A stretch of 38,087 bases of DNA from Parapedobacter lycopersici_A (GTDB taxonomy: Bacteria; Bacteroidota; Bacteroidia; Sphingobacteriales; Sphingobacteriaceae). The notes beneath the pieces were generated by a model. That model was given only the letters and a program-made list of their open reading frames with translations, was not told the DNA's origin and ran no database searches. Made by a program: the position numbers and the translations under genes. Below are positions 14,816 through 23,907 of the stretch, piece by piece (the stretch's first letter is position 1; each line of letters opens with the position of its first letter). The stretch is taken from assembly GCF_040395035.1 (NCBI RefSeq), contig NZ_JBEBRB010000024.1, positions 1-38,087 on the forward strand. The letters are read 5' to 3'.

Positions 14816-17449
14816 CTAAAACGGATAAGCATACAATTTCCGATCAGTCTTACCAACCAGTAGGTAAGCAGGGCCGGCCGCCTGCAGTGTTCCGAAATAA
14901 AACGGCGGAAGGCCCGTTACCGGAAAGCCCGGTACGATTGTCCCGTCTTCATTGAACACATACAGCAACTGGTTGGCCGGTGTAGTCACCCCAACCCGGT
15001 ACTTGCCGGCAGCGGCTGGAAAAAAGATCGGCCGGTTTTCGATGTCCTGGCCGAAATCGTACTGGTAAACGAGATTGTCACCCGTATTATCGTATATCGA
15101 CAGCTCCCCGCGATCTGTGAATACCAATTCGGGAACAGTGTCTCCGGTGATGTTTATGGCGTCGAAATAATGATTCGCACTTCGGCTGCTGAGCGTATCG
15201 ACTGATTGCCTGTTTTCGAAGTAGAAGCGTTTTAACACACCCGCTGTATCGCTGGTGATTACATGTGACGAGGCGGCTGCTTCCGGGCTGTACTGCAAAG
15301 CGATGGGATTACGGAAAACCGTATGATTGTCGCCACCATTCCGGTGGATCAACTGGCCATTGTAATTAAAAAAATAGACATCCCCTGCATCTGTAGCGGC
15401 AACAACATAATGAATATCCTGCAATGTCGCCTGTTTCAGTCCGTACTGAATATCGCCCGTAAGCGTCTGGTCTGTCCAACCGGATAGCATTTTCCCTTTT
15501 GCATCATAGGCCAAAATGCGGCTGCCTGCGGGCACAAACAGCCGGAGGTCGCCGCCGTTTTCGTATGCGATGGCGCCATACGATGCACGATGGGGAAGTT
15601 CCAGCGAAAAGCCCGGCAGCGGATCACCGTGAACATCAAAGCGGTAAAGCCGTTCTGCGGTCGTGAGCAGCATGCTACTGTCGGCAAGTTGAAGGATATC
15701 GCCCAATACCGGTCCGGGTAGCTGGGCATTCCACAGCTGCTTTCCCGAAGTCGAAAGCGCATATAAAATATGACTGGATGCCTGTGCGAGGATAAACCGG
15801 CTGGTGTCATCGTACTGAAATACCATGGGTGGTGTGACAAGCGTGCCCTCCAGGTCAAACGTCCACTCGGGGGTGACACCGGGTGCTTCATCATCGATAT
15901 ACCGGGCGTAAAAATTACTGAAAAAGCGGCCCGAAGCACCCGAAAGCTGGAATGACCAGGCATAAAATCCAGAATAGCCAAAATCATCTTCTGCGGTGTA
16001 AGCCGACCGGAAAGCAGGCTTCAGGCGCTGTGCAATTGCGTTTGCTGCATTTTCGTTGTGAACAAATACGGACACATTTGCTTTATTGGCCTGAAGGCGG
16101 TCAAAATTTAGGTATCCGGGCGTGTTAGTCAAGGTTCGTCCATCTGCATAGTCTGCCGCAAAACGCCGCAGCGTACTGGTGTTGTTGGCAAAGACAAAAT
16201 AATTGCCGGTGAACAAGAAATAGGGACGCGTAAATGACCGGAGCGGATCGCCAAAGCTGTAATAGAGTAGGTTGGAATGGTTGAGCCGGTAGATGTTTTC
16301 GGGATAATCCGTGCTGATCTGCTGGATAACCCGCGCAAATGCAAGGGAATCCTTGACTTCGATAATGCCCAGGGTTTCGCGGTTGGCCAGTTCAATGACG
16401 GCAAACTCATTTCCCCATAGGGGTAGCAGGTCATCGGCAATGGAAACCTTGGACCGCTCCTGGATTAACCGGTGTTGTTCGCTCATTTGAGCCATTTCGC
16501 CGCGGCTGTCCAATAGGTCGGCAATGCCCCGGTGCAGGGCCGGGAAATCGGATACACCAAACAACAGGTAAGTGGCTGCGTCTGCAGGTACCACATTTTT
16601 CAGTTGCTGTTCCACGGACTGCTGCCTGCTGTACAGTGCCAGGTAACTGGTGGTGGTATCCAATGTGCTGGTTCCGCTGAACATCAGCGCATTGCTGTTG
16701 AAATTCATTTTTAGCATCGACTGACCCGCTGTTTCAGCGAGTAGCTGGATGAAGTCGCCGGGAGCCCGTTGCATCAGGGTACTCGCCAGGTTGTGGAGCC
16801 TGTGGTGATTGAGATACAACGTCGCTGGTGTGTTTTTGTTGTCTTCGCTCCGGAACTGCTCAATGGCCTGCATAGAGAGCTTGGGCTCATTTTTATCTAG
16901 GGCACGCGCCACAAGGGTGTCGGCAAAACTGGCAAGAATGACGCCATCGCGCTGGCCGACGAACAGCGGCCGTGAGAGGTCCCGGGATGCGATGCGGAAG
17001 CGTTCCTGTCCGGTGCCTGCCCATGTCAGGTGGAAACTGGTATCCATGGCACTGATTTCGTCGAACAGGGCGGTAGTGGGGTGATCGGTATCCATTGGCA
17101 CAGCCATCAGGTAATCGATCCGTGATTTTCCCGGATGGAATGAAAGTACAATTTCCTGTCCGTCTGTAGCGGAAATCACTGATCCGTGGTTCAGTATAGT
17201 TGAGCGGAGCAACTTCAGATCGCGGAATTGGGTGTCGCCGAGAATTGCTTCGAACAGTTTATAACCGGCAAATATACGATCCGATGTCTCATCGTTCCGG
17301 AACGATACCAGTAAGGCCGCATCTTCCGGAATGTGGGTAAATGGTTTTCGCCTGGATTGCCTGTCACCACTTAAGTCCCTGAAATAAAATACGGAAGCAA
17401 TAATCACCGCAAGGAACAATACCGACGTGATGATAATGGTCGTTTTCAT
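14816..17449 (-). CDS. Membrane-anchored protein with C-terminal beta-propeller-like repeats, function unknown
   Basis: An 877-residue protein with an N-terminal membrane helix at about 3-23 (TTIIITSVLFLAVIIASVFYF) and the rest presumably periplasmic. Residues about 35-510 are an alpha/beta region of the DUF3352 sort seen in Bacteroidota (IPEDAALLVSFRN near the start). From about 520 to the end the chain has repeated strands with Asp-Gly turns typical of a PQQ-type propeller (YALSTSGKQLWNAQLPG, LYRFDVHGDPLPGF, YFFNYNGQLIHRNGG, LYVFNEDGTIVPGFPVTG, KLYAYPF). I chose ATG 17449; an in-frame ATG at 17509 adds 20 residues, but that creates one 35-residue hydrophobic run. The enzymatic role is unknown, and no haem or metal motif is seen. 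It faces the ThuA gene convergently across the repeat-like spacer. Confidence 0.75.
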   Translation of the reverse strand: MKTTIIITSVLFLAVIIASVFYFRDLSGDRQSRRKPFTHIPEDAALLVSFRNDETSDRIFAGYKLFEAILGDTQFRDLKLLRSTILNHGSVISATDGQEIVLSFHPGKSRIDYLMAVPMDTDHPTTALFDEISAMDTSFHLTWAGTGQERFRIASRDLSRPLFVGQRDGVILASFADTLVARALDKNEPKLSMQAIEQFRSEDNKNTPATLYLNHHRLHNLASTLMQRAPGDFIQLLAETAGQSMLKMNFNSNALMFSGTSTLDTTTSYLALYSRQQSVEQQLKNVVPADAATYLLFGVSDFPALHRGIADLLDSRGEMAQMSEQHRLIQERSKVSIADDLLPLWGNEFAVIELANRETLGIIEVKDSLAFARVIQQISTDYPENIYRLNHSNLLYYSFGDPLRSFTRPYFLFTGNYFVFANNTSTLRRFAADYADGRTLTNTPGYLNFDRLQANKANVSVFVHNENAANAIAQRLKPAFRSAYTAEDDFGYSGFYAWSFQLSGASGRFFSNFYARYIDDEAPGVTPEWTFDLEGTLVTPPMVFQYDDTSRFILAQASSHILYALSTSGKQLWNAQLPGPVLGDILQLADSSMLLTTAERLYRFDVHGDPLPGFSLELPHRASYGAIAYENGGDLRLFVPAGSRILAYDAKGKMLSGWTDQTLTGDIQYGLKQATLQDIHYVVAATDAGDVYFFNYNGQLIHRNGGDNHTVFRNPIALQYSPEAAASSHVITSDTAGVLKRFYFENRQSVDTLSSRSANHYFDAINITGDTVPELVFTDRGELSIYDNTGDNLVYQYDFGQDIENRPIFFPAAAGKYRVGVTTPANQLLYVFNEDGTIVPGFPVTGLPPFYFGTLQAAGPAYLLVGKTDRKLYAYPF

Positions 17450-17455
17450 CAACAA

Positions 17456-17463
17456 CAAACCTA
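17456..17463 (-). promoter_or_regulatory. Possible -7 element TAGGTTTG directly before the beta-propeller gene
   Basis: Minus-strand TAGGTTTG ends 6 nt before the ATG at 17449. If used, the mRNA would be leaderless, and the upstream ATG at 17509 would be excluded. No matching -33 element at 19-21 nt, so this is weak. Confidence 0.3.
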
Positions 17464-17552
17464 ACATAAAAAGTACCGAATTAGAAATTTTAACAAAGTT
17501 TATTCGCATCTTTGTTACGCAGCGGAAGACACATGGATCCGTTGGACCGGCA

Positions 17553-17583
17553 TTGCATATCAGGCTATTTTTAGCTATGTTTG
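17553..17583 (+). promoter_or_regulatory. Bacteroidota promoter (TTG, 20 nt, TATGTTTG) for the DUF423-priA unit
   Basis: The -33 TTG is at 17553-17555 and the -7 TATGTTTG at 17576-17583, with a 20-nt spacer that fits the phylum consensus. The DUF423 ATG at 17629 lies 45 nt beyond it. The element overlaps an upstream in-frame TTG at 17581, which argues against that alternative start. Confidence 0.7.
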
Positions 17584-17628
17584 GCGAACAATTGTACCGT
17601 TAACCGCATAAAAAACGTTGATGTACTA

Positions 17629-18018
17629 ATGAACAAACGTATTATACTCACGGCCGCTTTTTTTGGTCTTTCTGCTGTGGTATTGGGTGCCTTTGGCGCG
17701 CATGGTTTGGAAAATAAAGTCAGTGAAGATCACCTAGAAACTTGGGAGACCGCGGTGGATTATCAATTTTACCATACCGTGGCGCTCTTGTTTCTGGCTA
17801 CTTTTTCGCGCGCAAAAAATTCATTTATCAAGCTTTCCTATATTTCCTTTACTTTGGGGATTCTGCTTTTTTCAGGCTCATTATACCTGTTGAGTACCTA
17901 TTCACTGACAAATTTCGGGAAGCCGGCAATACTGGGTCCCATAACGCCTTTGGGTGGGCTCTGCTTTATTGTCGGCTGGGCTGGTCTATTTATAGCCACT
18001 ATTAAAAACAAGGGATAA
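17629..18018 (+). CDS. DUF423 family small membrane protein
   Basis: A 129-residue inner-membrane protein with four predicted helices (about 6-22, 43-60, 66-85, 98-120). Family signatures are GAFGAHGL after the first helix, TAVDYQFYHTVALL in the second, and LGPITPLGGLCFIVGW near the end. It corresponds to the YwdK/YgdD group, whose function is unknown. The ATG at 17629 is preferred over an in-frame TTG at 17581, which overlaps the promoter -7 box. It lies 46 nt upstream of priA and is probably co-transcribed with it. Confidence 0.9.
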   Translation: MNKRIILTAAFFGLSAVVLGAFGAHGLENKVSEDHLETWETAVDYQFYHTVALLFLATFSRAKNSFIKLSYISFTLGILLFSGSLYLLSTYSLTNFGKPAILGPITPLGGLCFIVGWAGLFIATIKNKG

Positions 18019-18064
18019 GGCCGTTGGCTTTCGGCACGGCCACCCGTTAATCTTTTACAGTTCC

Positions 18065-20548
18065 ATGCTTGAATTTACCGAAGGTAATCCGGATACACGC
18101 GTTACCTTGTTTGCCGAGGTTGTCCTCCCTTTGGCTATTTCCAAATTGTATACTTATCGGGTTCCCGCCGGGTGGAACGACCGGGTGGCTGCAGGCAAGC
18201 GTGTGATTGTCCAATTTGGGAAAAACAAGGTCTACGCTGCCGTGGTTTACCGGATTAGCGACCGCCCTCCCGAGCGATACGAAGCCAAATATATCCTGGA
18301 TGTGCTGGATGATCTTCCCATCGTCGGCGCGCGGCAGTTGCAGCTGTGGGACTGGATGGCCACCTATTACATGTGCGCATTGGGAGAAGTGATGCAGGCG
18401 GCACTGCCTGCTGCACTGAAACTGGCCAGTGAGACGAAGATCGTTGCCGCTAGTGGGGAAAATGTCGACCGGTCGACGCTGAGTGATAAGGAATACCTTA
18501 TTATGGATGCATTGGATATTACGCCGGAGCTGAAAGTTAGCGACGTGACCAAGTTGTTGGGACAAAAGACCGTTTTTCCGATCCTTAAACAGCTTTTCGA
18601 TAAACAGTTTATCTTGATTTCGGAAGAAATAGCGGTAAAGTATAAGCCCAAAATGAAGGTGTTCGTTACCCTTGACGAGGCATATACCGATGAAACGGGC
18701 CGTAAAATGCTACTCGACGCCCTCCATAAGGCTCCGAAACAGCAGGATGCCGTACTGGCTTACCTCCAGCTGAGCCGCTCAAACCCCGAGGTGGCTAAGT
18801 CGGACCTGATGGAAACAAGCGGCTGTAGTGCCGCTACCGTTGCCGCGTTGGCGGAAAAGGAGATCTTCCGGTTGCATGAACGGGCGGTTAGCCGGTTGGG
18901 AGAGACCGATGTTCCGGTTTCACCCGTGTTTACGCTGAGCGATGTGCAGACCAGGGCGCTTGCGGAGATTGAAGCCTGTTTCCTGGAAAAGGAAGTAACC
19001 CTGCTGCACGGCGTAACGGCATCGGGGAAAACCCAGCTTTATATCCGCCTGATTGAAGCAGCCCTGGAAGCCGGGAAACAGGTGCTATACTTATTGCCGG
19101 AGATTGCACTTACCGCGCAGATTACCGAGCGACTGCGAATGCATTTTGGCGATCGTCTGGGTGTTTATCACTCGCGATTTAATGACAATGAACGGGCAGA
19201 GGTATGGCATAAGGTGCTGAAGGGCGACTATCGGGTAGTAGTGGGTGCGAGATCCGCTGTTTTTCTGCCGTTGCAGCAGCTTGGACTGGTTATCGTCGAT
19301 GAAGAACATGAAACTTCTTATAAGCAATTTGACCCTGCCCCCCGCTATCACGCGCGCGACACCGCCATCTACCTGGCGCATCTCCACGGCGCCAGGGTGC
19401 TTCTGGGATCAGCTACCCCATCGGTGGAAAGCTATTACAATGCGCTGGCGGGAAAGTATGGACTGGTTAAGCTTGATCAGCGATACGGGGATGCGCAGCT
19501 GCCAAGGATTACAACATTGAGCATCGCCGAGGAGGCCCGCAAAGAAAATATGTTTTCTTATTTCAGCGGCCAGCTGCTTGAGGAAATGAAACGGGCTATT
19601 GATAACCAGCAACAGGTGATCCTCTTCCAGAACCGACGGGGTCATACCCCGGTATCCCAATGCAGTACCTGCGGGTATATTACCAAATGTATCCATTGCG
19701 ACGTAAGCTTGACCTATCACAGGAGCAGCGGCAAGCTGCACTGTCATTATTGTGGGTTTTCGGAAGATCCGGTTCAGGTGTGCACTGCCTGTGGCTCAAC
19801 CAATATTACGAGTAAGGGTTTCGGTACGGAACGGGTAGAAGAAGAGCTGAGTATGCTGCTTCCTCATGCCCGCATTGGGCGACTTGATCTGGACTCAACA
19901 CGGGGCAAGCATGGTTTTGAGCGGGTGCTTGGTGCATTTGATGAGCACCGTTACGATATCCTGGTCGGTACGCAGATGGTGGCAAAGGGACTCGATTTCG
20001 GGAAAGTAAGCGTGATTGGGATTATCAATGCCGACGGACTGATCAACTATCCCGATTTCCGGGCATATGAGCGGGCGTTTTCCTTACTGGCCCAGGTGAG
20101 TGGCCGTGCCGGCAGACGAAACGATAGCGGACACGTCATTATCCAGACGTATACACCCACGCACCGCGTTATTCAACAGGTTGTTGCGCATGATTATACG
20201 GGAATGTTTATGGCCGAAGTGACCGAGCGAAAAAATTATGCGTACCCGCCGTTTTTTCGGCTGGTGAAAATTGACGTTAAACACCGGGAACAGCAACTAG
20301 CACAGGAGGCAGCCCTTCGGCTTGCTGCGGCATTAAGGCAGGAACTGGGGCATCGGGTGCTGGGGCCGGAAGTGCCGGTTGTTGGTCGCATCCGTAACCA
20401 GTATATTTACAGTATTTTGCTGAAGGTGGAGCGCACAGGTACCAGTATTGCCAAGGTAAAGCACCTGCTGTCGGCCATTCTAGTGGATTTTAATGCACAG
20501 AAAATAAATAAGGGAATACGCCTGCAGGTGGATGTGGATCCTTATTGA
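18065..20548 (+). CDS. priA: Primosomal protein N' (replication restart helicase PriA)
   Basis: An 827-residue superfamily 2 DNA helicase that reloads the replisome at stalled forks. The N-terminal 3'-end binding domain opens with FAEVVLPLAISKLYTYRVP. The Walker A motif GVTASGKT is at 316-323 and DEEH at 412-415, followed by SYKQFDPAPRYHARD. A zinc region carries paired cysteines (CSTCGY, CIHC, CHYCG, CTAC), and the helicase end has LVGTQMVAKGLDF and QVSGRAGR. Length is within the family range. It follows DUF423 by 46 nt; its last 7 nt overlap the 3' end of the convergent outer-membrane protein gene, so transcripts of the two would meet tail to tail. Confidence 0.97.
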   Translation: MLEFTEGNPDTRVTLFAEVVLPLAISKLYTYRVPAGWNDRVAAGKRVIVQFGKNKVYAAVVYRISDRPPERYEAKYILDVLDDLPIVGARQLQLWDWMATYYMCALGEVMQAALPAALKLASETKIVAASGENVDRSTLSDKEYLIMDALDITPELKVSDVTKLLGQKTVFPILKQLFDKQFILISEEIAVKYKPKMKVFVTLDEAYTDETGRKMLLDALHKAPKQQDAVLAYLQLSRSNPEVAKSDLMETSGCSAATVAALAEKEIFRLHERAVSRLGETDVPVSPVFTLSDVQTRALAEIEACFLEKEVTLLHGVTASGKTQLYIRLIEAALEAGKQVLYLLPEIALTAQITERLRMHFGDRLGVYHSRFNDNERAEVWHKVLKGDYRVVVGARSAVFLPLQQLGLVIVDEEHETSYKQFDPAPRYHARDTAIYLAHLHGARVLLGSATPSVESYYNALAGKYGLVKLDQRYGDAQLPRITTLSIAEEARKENMFSYFSGQLLEEMKRAIDNQQQVILFQNRRGHTPVSQCSTCGYITKCIHCDVSLTYHRSSGKLHCHYCGFSEDPVQVCTACGSTNITSKGFGTERVEEELSMLLPHARIGRLDLDSTRGKHGFERVLGAFDEHRYDILVGTQMVAKGLDFGKVSVIGIINADGLINYPDFRAYERAFSLLAQVSGRAGRRNDSGHVIIQTYTPTHRVIQQVVAHDYTGMFMAEVTERKNYAYPPFFRLVKIDVKHREQQLAQEAALRLAAALRQELGHRVLGPEVPVVGRIRNQYIYSILLKVERTGTSIAKVKHLLSAILVDFNAQKINKGIRLQVDVDPY

Positions 20549-21282
20549 TTGATGAGGCCAAAACTGTACTGCAACGAAACCGAAGCCAACGGAGCGAAGA
20601 AATACTCCCACTTGTAGCGCCGGCTCTGCGTTGGCGGACCAACACGTGTCTCTTCGGCATACGCATTCAGCTTCTGGTATGAGTAGGCGATGTTAAAGTT
20701 GGCTTCGGCACCAATGGCTACTCTGGGGATCAAGTACAGTTTAAAGCCGATAAACGGGGAAAACAGCGCGGCGTTTTTAGTGTCTTCATTAAATACCTGC
20801 TCGGCCGACGTGTAATTGGTGCTGCTTCCCCGGAATTTCTGGGCCATGAACCCGATGTCGGCTCCGAAATAGGGCTGGAGGCGCGAATAGTTAATGCTTT
20901 TCTCCATGCCTACTTTTATGGTGGTGTTCTGCAGGCGTCCGCTCGCCCGTGCACATCCTTTGCACTCATTCTCAAAAGCGATATCCCGGTCAAAGTAGTT
21001 TCCCTGAAGACGGTATCCAATCTGGTTGTCATTATACTTGAAAAGGATGCCGTTAAAGTAAGACGACAGGAAAGGCAATTCAGCCTGGTTCAGCAGCTGT
21101 GGAAACTGTTCATAGCCATATGTACGTACGGCAACCGTGTACCAGTAGTCGATATTAAAGTTATTCTTCTTTGTTTTCGGGACGTGCGGAGTGGGGTAGG
21201 CTACCGTATCGATGCGGACGACTTGCGCCCATGCGCCGGAAATACCCGTACATAATGCAAAAAATAAAAGAATGCCTTTCAT
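20542..21282 (-). CDS. Small outer-membrane beta-barrel protein, function unknown
   Basis: A 246-residue protein with a signal peptide ending AWA-Q (residues 1-19). The mature part shows alternating strands with Tyr, Phe and Gly (YGYEQFPQLL, GYRLQGNYFDRD, LQPYFGADIGFMAQK, FSPFIGFKLYLIPRVAIGAEANF) and a last strand ASVSLQYSFGLINQ, as in small outer-membrane barrels. A CKGC pair in an extracellular-type loop (FENECKGCARASG) could form a disulfide. I do not recognise a named family. Its 3' end overlaps priA by 7 nt. The divergent gene pcm starts 104 nt away. Confidence 0.75.
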   Translation of the reverse strand: MKGILLFFALCTGISGAWAQVVRIDTVAYPTPHVPKTKKNNFNIDYWYTVAVRTYGYEQFPQLLNQAELPFLSSYFNGILFKYNDNQIGYRLQGNYFDRDIAFENECKGCARASGRLQNTTIKVGMEKSINYSRLQPYFGADIGFMAQKFRGSSTNYTSAEQVFNEDTKNAALFSPFIGFKLYLIPRVAIGAEANFNIAYSYQKLNAYAEETRVGPPTQSRRYKWEYFFAPLASVSLQYSFGLINQ

Positions 21283-21370
21283 CTGCTAAGAATTACAGTC
21301 CCAATCCAAGTTAAGCCCGCTATGTATTAGCGAATTAGCGCAATGATACTAAAAAATTGCAATATCTGCT

Positions 21371-21378
21371 TATTTTTG
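21371..21378 (+). promoter_or_regulatory. Possible -7 element TATTTTTG just before pcm
   Basis: TATTTTTG matches TAnnTTTG and ends 7 nt before the pcm ATG at 21386, so the transcript would be leaderless or nearly so. No TTTG lies at the right distance upstream. Confidence 0.35.
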
Positions 21379-21385
21379 AAGCATA

Positions 21386-22042
21386 ATGGCGTATAAGTTT
21401 ATCGATAATTATCGTGAGCGGGGTGCCCGCAAACAATTGGTTGCACTGCTGAAACAGCGGGGGATCGCAGATACCAGGGTGCTTGAGGCAATCGGAAAGG
21501 TGCCGAGGCATTTTTTCTTCGACGAGACTTTCTGGAATCAGGCATACAAGGATATTGCTTTTCCGATAGGCGACGGGCAGACCATATCGCAACCTTATAC
21601 CGTGGCTTATCAGACGGAACTGCTGCATATTGCGTCGGGAGACCGGGTGCTGGAAATCGGAACGGGGTCCGGTTATCAGACCTGTATACTGATGGAACTA
21701 GGAGCCGATGTATATACCATTGAACGCCAGCGCAGCTTATATGACCGGACCATCCAGGTGCTTCCTTATATAGGATACAGACCCCATTTTTTCTTTGGCG
21801 ATGGCTCAAAGGGGATTCCGGAACATGCGCCTTATGATAAAATACTGGTAACCGCCGGTGCCCCACTGGTGCCGGAGGTCATGCTAACGCAGCTTAAAAT
21901 AGGAGGCGTATTGGTGATTCCGGTGGGTAACGAAAAGGAACAGAAAATGCTGACCGTTATCCGGGTCGGGGAACGCGACTATGAACGGATCGAGCTGGAC
22001 ACCTTTCGGTTTGTACCATTGGTGGGCGATCAGGCCTGGTGA
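21386..22042 (+). CDS. pcm: Protein-L-isoaspartate O-methyltransferase
   Basis: A 218-residue SAM-dependent methyltransferase that repairs isoaspartyl residues in aged proteins. The signatures are PRHFFFDE, then GDGQTISQP (62-70), which is the PCMT-specific motif, and the SAM-binding VLEIGTGSGYQT (88-99). Later parts match too: FFGDGSKGIPEHAPYDKILVTAG and the ending LVGDQAW. Length is normal. It starts 104 nt from the divergent outer-membrane protein gene and lies 38 nt before the MutS-like gene on the same strand, so the two are likely one unit. Confidence 0.95.
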   Translation: MAYKFIDNYRERGARKQLVALLKQRGIADTRVLEAIGKVPRHFFFDETFWNQAYKDIAFPIGDGQTISQPYTVAYQTELLHIASGDRVLEIGTGSGYQTCILMELGADVYTIERQRSLYDRTIQVLPYIGYRPHFFFGDGSKGIPEHAPYDKILVTAGAPLVPEVMLTQLKIGGVLVIPVGNEKEQKMLTVIRVGERDYERIELDTFRFVPLVGDQAW

Positions 22043-22080
22043 TTTAGGTGAAGTTATGGTGATGCCAAAAAGCTAATCTC

Positions 22081-23886
22081 ATGCGTATGGAAAACCTGGA
22101 ACGTTATAACCATCATATTGCCTCGGCTGACGTGGCGCTTAACCGGGTACGCAGGTCCATAAATGCCTACGCGCTTCTTCGCCTCGGTACCATTATTGGT
22201 GGGTGTGTCGCATTGTTTGCCGCTGTGCGGGCGGAACAGCTCTGGTTGTTCCTTGTCGCTTTCTTTGCGATACTCCTGTTTTTTTTCTGGCTGGTCTGGC
22301 GGCAGAGCAGGTTGGAAAAGGAGAAAAATGAACTACTGGATTGGCGTACCGTTAACCAGAACGAATTGGATGTAGCGGACGGTCGCCCTAACCGGTATCC
22401 TGACGGCACGGTGTTTAAGGACAAAAAGCATCCTTATAGCGACGATTTAGATCTATTCGGACCTTATTCGCTGTTTGCCCAAATAAACCGCAGCGCTACG
22501 GCGGAAGGAAACAGGTTTCTGGCATCATGGCTTGCTGCGCCTGCTGCTGCGCCACTGATTAGGAACCGGCAGCAGGCGATCCGCGAATTGGCGGGCGACC
22601 TGGACTGGTGCCAGGGTTTTCAGGTTAAATTATTGTTTAACCTTGCTGAACAGCGTGATTTTAAAACTCAGTTTGCCGGGTACCTGAAACAGGACAGGTT
22701 GTCATTTGGCAATCGGCTGCTTCGCGCTTACGTGCAACTGACTCCGTGGCTTATGGCACTGCTTATCGGATTGGCCTTTGTCGTTCCGGTATTTCGCAGC
22801 ATTGCGGTATTTCTTGCACTCGCCCACCTGCTTTGGACGATCGGTTATGCGGCCAGGGTAAGCCGCATAGCGGGGAAAATGGGACGTGCAGGCCAGGTAC
22901 TTGCTGCTTTTGCAGCTGCGATCAAACGCATTGAGAACAGGGATTGGCAAAGTCAGCTTAATAAAAAGCTATCCCGGGAGTTGACGTTTGAAAATAAATC
23001 AGCTTCCGGTGCCCTGGATGCATTGGCTAGAATCCTTGACCGGCTGGACTACCGCCTGAACATGCTGGTAGGTGCGTTGCTTAATATGACCATGCTCTGG
23101 GATTTTAAACAGGTATTTGCAGTGCTCGATTGGCGCCGTCAATACGGTACGGAGGTTCTTGACGCTTTTGATGTGGTACATGAGTTTGAAGGGTTGGTAA
23201 GCCTGGCGGTGTTTTCACACAATCATCCCCAATGGTGCTTTCCCGTTGTTGTCGATAGCCCGTCGCCCGTGATTGAAGCCGTTGGCCTTTCGCACCCATT
23301 GATACCCGAAACTACGGCAGTTGCGAATGACTACCGGATGGAAAATCACCGAATCGCACTGATCACCGGATCCAATATGGCGGGGAAAAGTACATTTCTG
23401 CGTACGGTGGGAAGCAATGCTGTGCTGGCTTTTTGCGGCGCTCCCGTCAACGCCAAGGAGATGCGTATTTCGGTCTTCCGCCTCGTCACGTATATGCGCA
23501 TTGCCGATTCGCTGAATGAAAGTACTTCGACGTTCCGGGCGGAGCTTAACCGGATACAGATGGTGCTGCAAACGGTTAAAGAACAGCCGGATACGGTCTT
23601 CCTGATCGATGAAATGCTCCGGGGAACAAACTCAGCTGATAAGTACCGGGGGTCGAAGGCGATTATTGAGCAGCTGATAGCCGACGACGGGGTGGGGATG
23701 GTGGCTACGCACGACCTCCAATTGGCGAAATTGGCTGATGAATATCCGGGCATCGTCGAAAACTACCATTTCGATATCCAGGTCAGCGAAGGGGACATGC
23801 TGTTCGACTATAAACTGAAGACCGGGGAGTGCACCATTTTCAATGCCTCACTGTTGCTCCGGAATATCGGTATTATCATTAAATAG
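22081..23886 (+). CDS. Membrane-embedded MutS family ATPase
   Basis: A 601-residue protein ending in a MutS-type ATPase domain: Walker A GSNMAGKST at 430-438, then STSTFRAELNRIQ, VFLIDEMLRGTNSADK (Walker B) and MVATHDLQLAKL. The N-terminal mismatch-recognition and connector domains of MutS are absent. Instead four predicted membrane helices occur as two pairs, at about 32-49 and 54-73, and at about 222-238 and 240-258. The lever/clamp region between 265 and 400 is kept. No Smr nuclease domain follows, which separates it from MutS2. Similar MutS-related membrane proteins exist in Bacteroidota but their function is unknown, and mismatch repair should not be assumed. A second ATG at 22087 is equally possible as the start. 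Its stop faces smpB. Confidence 0.88.
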   Translation: MRMENLERYNHHIASADVALNRVRRSINAYALLRLGTIIGGCVALFAAVRAEQLWLFLVAFFAILLFFFWLVWRQSRLEKEKNELLDWRTVNQNELDVADGRPNRYPDGTVFKDKKHPYSDDLDLFGPYSLFAQINRSATAEGNRFLASWLAAPAAAPLIRNRQQAIRELAGDLDWCQGFQVKLLFNLAEQRDFKTQFAGYLKQDRLSFGNRLLRAYVQLTPWLMALLIGLAFVVPVFRSIAVFLALAHLLWTIGYAARVSRIAGKMGRAGQVLAAFAAAIKRIENRDWQSQLNKKLSRELTFENKSASGALDALARILDRLDYRLNMLVGALLNMTMLWDFKQVFAVLDWRRQYGTEVLDAFDVVHEFEGLVSLAVFSHNHPQWCFPVVVDSPSPVIEAVGLSHPLIPETTAVANDYRMENHRIALITGSNMAGKSTFLRTVGSNAVLAFCGAPVNAKEMRISVFRLVTYMRIADSLNESTSTFRAELNRIQMVLQTVKEQPDTVFLIDEMLRGTNSADKYRGSKAIIEQLIADDGVGMVATHDLQLAKLADEYPGIVENYHFDIQVSEGDMLFDYKLKTGECTIFNASLLLRNIGIIIK

Positions 23887-23907
23887 GCTGGAAGGGGCGC
23901 CGCGCCC

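Noticed and set aside
18019..18064. GGCCGT...ACGGCC hairpin between DUF423 and priA
   Set aside because: Six base pairs and no T-run; the two genes are close and probably co-transcribed, so it was not called a terminator.
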